Source: Populus alba (lineage: Eukaryota > Streptophyta > Magnoliopsida > Malpighiales > Salicaceae). Taken from it: a stretch of DNA of 64,000 nt. Positions 62,301-64,000 of the stretch are shown piece by piece (position 1 is the stretch's first letter; each line of letters starts with the position of its first letter). Where the stretch lies: the NCBI RefSeq assembly GCF_005239225.2, contig NC_133288.1:11290169-11354168 (forward strand), in the 5' to 3' direction. Position numbers and translations under genes: made by a program. The notes beneath the pieces are model-generated. The model saw nothing but the letters and a program-made list of their open reading frames with translations, had not been told where the DNA came from and made no database searches.

Positions 62301-64000
62301 TCTGTTGTGGGTTATGGTTCTTGTTGAATAGCTCTTTCTTTCTTTGGTTCTATTTTTTTTTTTTTTTTCTATAAACAACTTGTAAATTTCAAATTGCAGG
62401 TATGGTCAGTTTGATAGTGCAAAAGAAACTTTTGAGGTCATTGCAGATTATGAAAGCATGCTTGATTTGTTTATATGCCACCTTAACCCCAGTGCCATGA
62501 GGCGTCTTGCTCAGAAACTGGAAGAAGAAGGTTTGGATTCAGAGTTGAGGCGGTACTGTGAAAGGATTTTACGAGTTCGCTCTACTGGCTGGACACAAGG
62601 CATTTTTGCCAACTTCGCTGCTGAGAGCATGGTTCCCAAAGGTCCTGAATGGGGTGGTGGGAACTGGGAAATTAAAACTCCTACTAATTTGAATAGTGTA
62701 CCTCAGTGGGAGCTGGCTGGAGAAGTGATGCCATACATGAAGACTGATGATGGTACCATACCAGCCATTATTACTGACCATATCGGTGTTTACCTGGGTT
62801 CAATTAAAGCAAGAGGCAATGTTGTTGAAGTAAGGGAAGATAGTTTGGTCAAAGCTTTTATCCCTGCAGGTGACACTAAGCCAAATGGGCTTCCCAACTC
62901 CTTAGCTAAATCCATTTCCAACAAGTCAAATGGTCTGCCTGCTGGTCATGTGAAGCTTGATGCTTTGATGGGTCTGGAAACTCTTACTAAACACGCAGGT
63001 ACATCTGCTGCTGATCAACAGGCAAAAGCAGAAGAGGAATTCAAGAAAACGATGTATGGAAGTGCTACTGATGGTAGCAGCAGTGATGAGGAAGGAGTGT
63101 CAAAAACAAAGAAGCTGCAAATTAGAATTCGGGATAAGCCGGTTTCATCTACTACAGTGGATGTCAACAAGATCAAAGAAGCTACAAGGCAGTTTAAACT
63201 TGGTGATGGTTTAGGCCCACCTATGAGGACAAAATCATTAACTGGCTTCCAGGATCCTGGTCAGATTTTATCCCAAACTCCTACTAGTGCAAATGCAGCT
63301 AGCACTGCCCCAGTTTCTGCCCCTGCTGATTTTTTTGGTACTGATCCCTTAACGCAGACTCTGCCAGTATCACAACCAGGTCTGATGGTCATGGGTGGAG
63401 GAGTTACAACTGGACCTATCCCAGAAGACTTTTTCCAGAACACAATACCTTCCCTGCAAGTTGCAGCATCATTGCCTCCTCCAGGAACTTTTCTTGCAAA
63501 ACTGGATCGAATTTCTCAAGGGGTTGGAAGGAACAATATAGCACCCAACCCAGCTGCTGCTTCTGTGACTGATATTGGTCTTCCTGATGGTGGTGTTCCA
63601 CCACAACCATCTCAACTAGCTGCCTCATTTGTGTCCATTGGACTTGTTGATGGTGGTGTCCTGCCACAAGCTTCTGGTCAGGCTGCCATTCCACCTCAGT
63701 CTCAAGTTCAAGTACCTCAGGTCCAGCTTTCTACACCTCCTCTTGATCTTAGTATTCTTGGAGTTCCAGATTCAGGAAAATCTCCTGCCCCTGCATCTCC
63801 ACCGTCATCTGTGAGACCTGGACAGGTGAATCTGCGAGTTTTTTTTGCTTTAGTTTCTTATCTTTGATTTTTTTTTTTCCCTTTTTTTTCTTAGCTTGCC
63901 TTGTCCAGCTCACTGTTTTTATTCTTGGCGCTTGGCTCATGATAGGTTGCCCGAGGGGCAGCTGCACCTGTATGTTTCAAGACTGGACTTGCACACCTAG
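50400..64000 (+). CDS. TWD40-1: TWD40-1, WD40/transducin-like subunit of the TPLATE endocytic complex (3' end beyond window)
   Basis: Exons: 50400-50535, 50609-50721, 50818-50983, 51123-51223, 51734-51806, 51911-52046, 53067-53227, 53777-53901, 53983-54082, 56351-56447, 56716-56767, 57458-57559, 57633-57779, 57923-58085, 58191-58421, 58507-58661, 59844-59972, 60080-60197, 60338-60533, 60731-60842, 60925-61079, 62400-63825 and 63946 onward. Every join keeps frame, giving about 1416 residues; the Arabidopsis protein is about 1600, so the C-terminus is missing. The start MEWATVHHLDLRHVGRGFHK matches the family. WD-type beta-propeller repeats fill the first ~330 residues (HPMLEWIFVGDRRGTLVAWD, SKDGTLQAWKTRV). 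Later come GALNDRLLLANPTD, CPPTSHLFHRFRQLGYAC and the conserved block ERILRVRSTGWTQGIFANFA. A Ser/Pro/Gln-rich low-complexity tail follows. Family knowledge: plasma-membrane adaptor complex for clathrin-mediated endocytosis. One intron is AT-AC (59973-60079). Confidence 0.95.
51017..51070 (+). repeat. (GTTTTT)n/(GTT)n microsatellite in TWD40-1 intron 3
   Basis: Four GTTTTT units pass into eight GTT units. The two short glutamine/lysine/threonine-rich ORFs here are artefacts of it. Confidence 0.9.
54083..56350 (+). other. Long intron 9 of TWD40-1
   Basis: A 2.27-kb intron with normal GT and AG borders, the longest in the gene. It contains a 14-G tract (54668-54681) and no transposon signature or coding region that I recognise. 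Reading through its donor adds 51 codons after the exon-9 reading and stops at 54237. Confidence 0.6.
54668..54681 (+). repeat. 14-G homopolymer
   Basis: Uninterrupted G run in TWD40-1 intron 9. Confidence 0.95.
59145..59415 (+). repeat. 136-bp tandem duplication in TWD40-1 intron 16
   Basis: Copies start at 59145 and 59281 (AATACATGCTTGGTCATTGC...). The first ~100 bp differ at only a few positions, and the last ~35 bp are more diverged. Each copy carries a splice-acceptor-like GGTCATTGCAG followed by TGGCCCAGGCATGCTGC. Confidence 0.9.
59973..60079 (+). other. U12-type AT-AC intron of TWD40-1
   Basis: The 107-bp intron begins ATATCCTAAA (U12 donor consensus ATATCCTT) and ends GTGCAC. A CTTAAC branch-point match at 60064-60069 puts the branch A 11-12 nt from the 3' border. 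No GT-AG alternative keeps the conserved reading GLPS-FRSLLWLGPALLFST; without this splice a stop follows within three codons. Confidence 0.9.
61080..62399 (+). other. Intron 21 of TWD40-1
   Basis: A 1.3-kb intron with a GT donor (GAGTAAGC) and an AG acceptor (ATTGCAG) after a T-rich tract. An ORF running in from exon 21 to 61468 is intron read-through. No other feature seen. Confidence 0.6.

Overview
The window is nuclear DNA from a flowering plant. It carries five protein-coding genes of typical plant structure (many short exons, T-rich introns with GT-AG borders). They are separated by very AT-rich intergenic DNA full of transposon remnants and tandem arrays. Protein similarity, compact gene sizes and the look of the dispersed repeats suggest a woody eudicot, perhaps Salicaceae (Populus-like). 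The species is an inference. There are no signs of bacterial operons, CRISPR arrays or organellar genes.

Layout. (1) 2-3517, plus strand: the cyclophilin-40 co-chaperone gene CYP40/SQUINT, missing only its first few residues. (2) 4.5-18.3 kb: gene-poor DNA holding T-rich and A-rich copies of one dispersed repeat, a satellite-like array at 11.5-13.2 kb, many copies of a ~200-bp MITE-like repeat, a ~0.28-kb tandem duplication and a near-perfect 46-bp foldback. (3) 18380-22673: a complete but decayed hAT transposon with a BED-finger transposase pseudogene and 8-bp target-site duplications. (4) 24791-29226, plus: a CDPK-related kinase (CRK) with a myristoylation/palmitoylation-type N-terminus and degenerate EF-hands. 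(5) 31175-33311, plus: a SAP-domain protein resembling plant 'zinc finger CCCH domain-containing protein 62', but with no CCCH finger visible. (6) 35528-37490, minus: an atypical short-chain dehydrogenase/reductase lacking the catalytic tyrosine. (7) 39.2-44.9 kb: a ~430-bp tandem repeat followed by a 4.2-kb TG...CA element with a 5-bp target duplication that itself contains several tandem arrays. (8) 45-50 kb: AT-rich repeats. (9) 50400 to the window end, plus: TWD40-1, a subunit of the plant TPLATE endocytic complex, with 22 complete exons plus part of exon 23. One of its introns is a U12-type AT-AC intron.

The genes do not form a functional cluster; they are unrelated housekeeping or signalling genes. 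I reconstructed all exon joins by hand from splice signals, reading frame and recalled family sequences. All five coding models keep an open frame across every join. Two related transposon remnants, in opposite orientations, end within 0.2-0.4 kb of the start codons of the SAP gene and TWD40-1. Both of these genes carry tandem site II (TGGGC[CT]) promoter motifs. I found no clearly new biological system. The most unusual items are the AT-AC intron, the array-rich 4.2-kb element, the satellite-like array with a hairpin in its monomer, and the 46-bp foldback.
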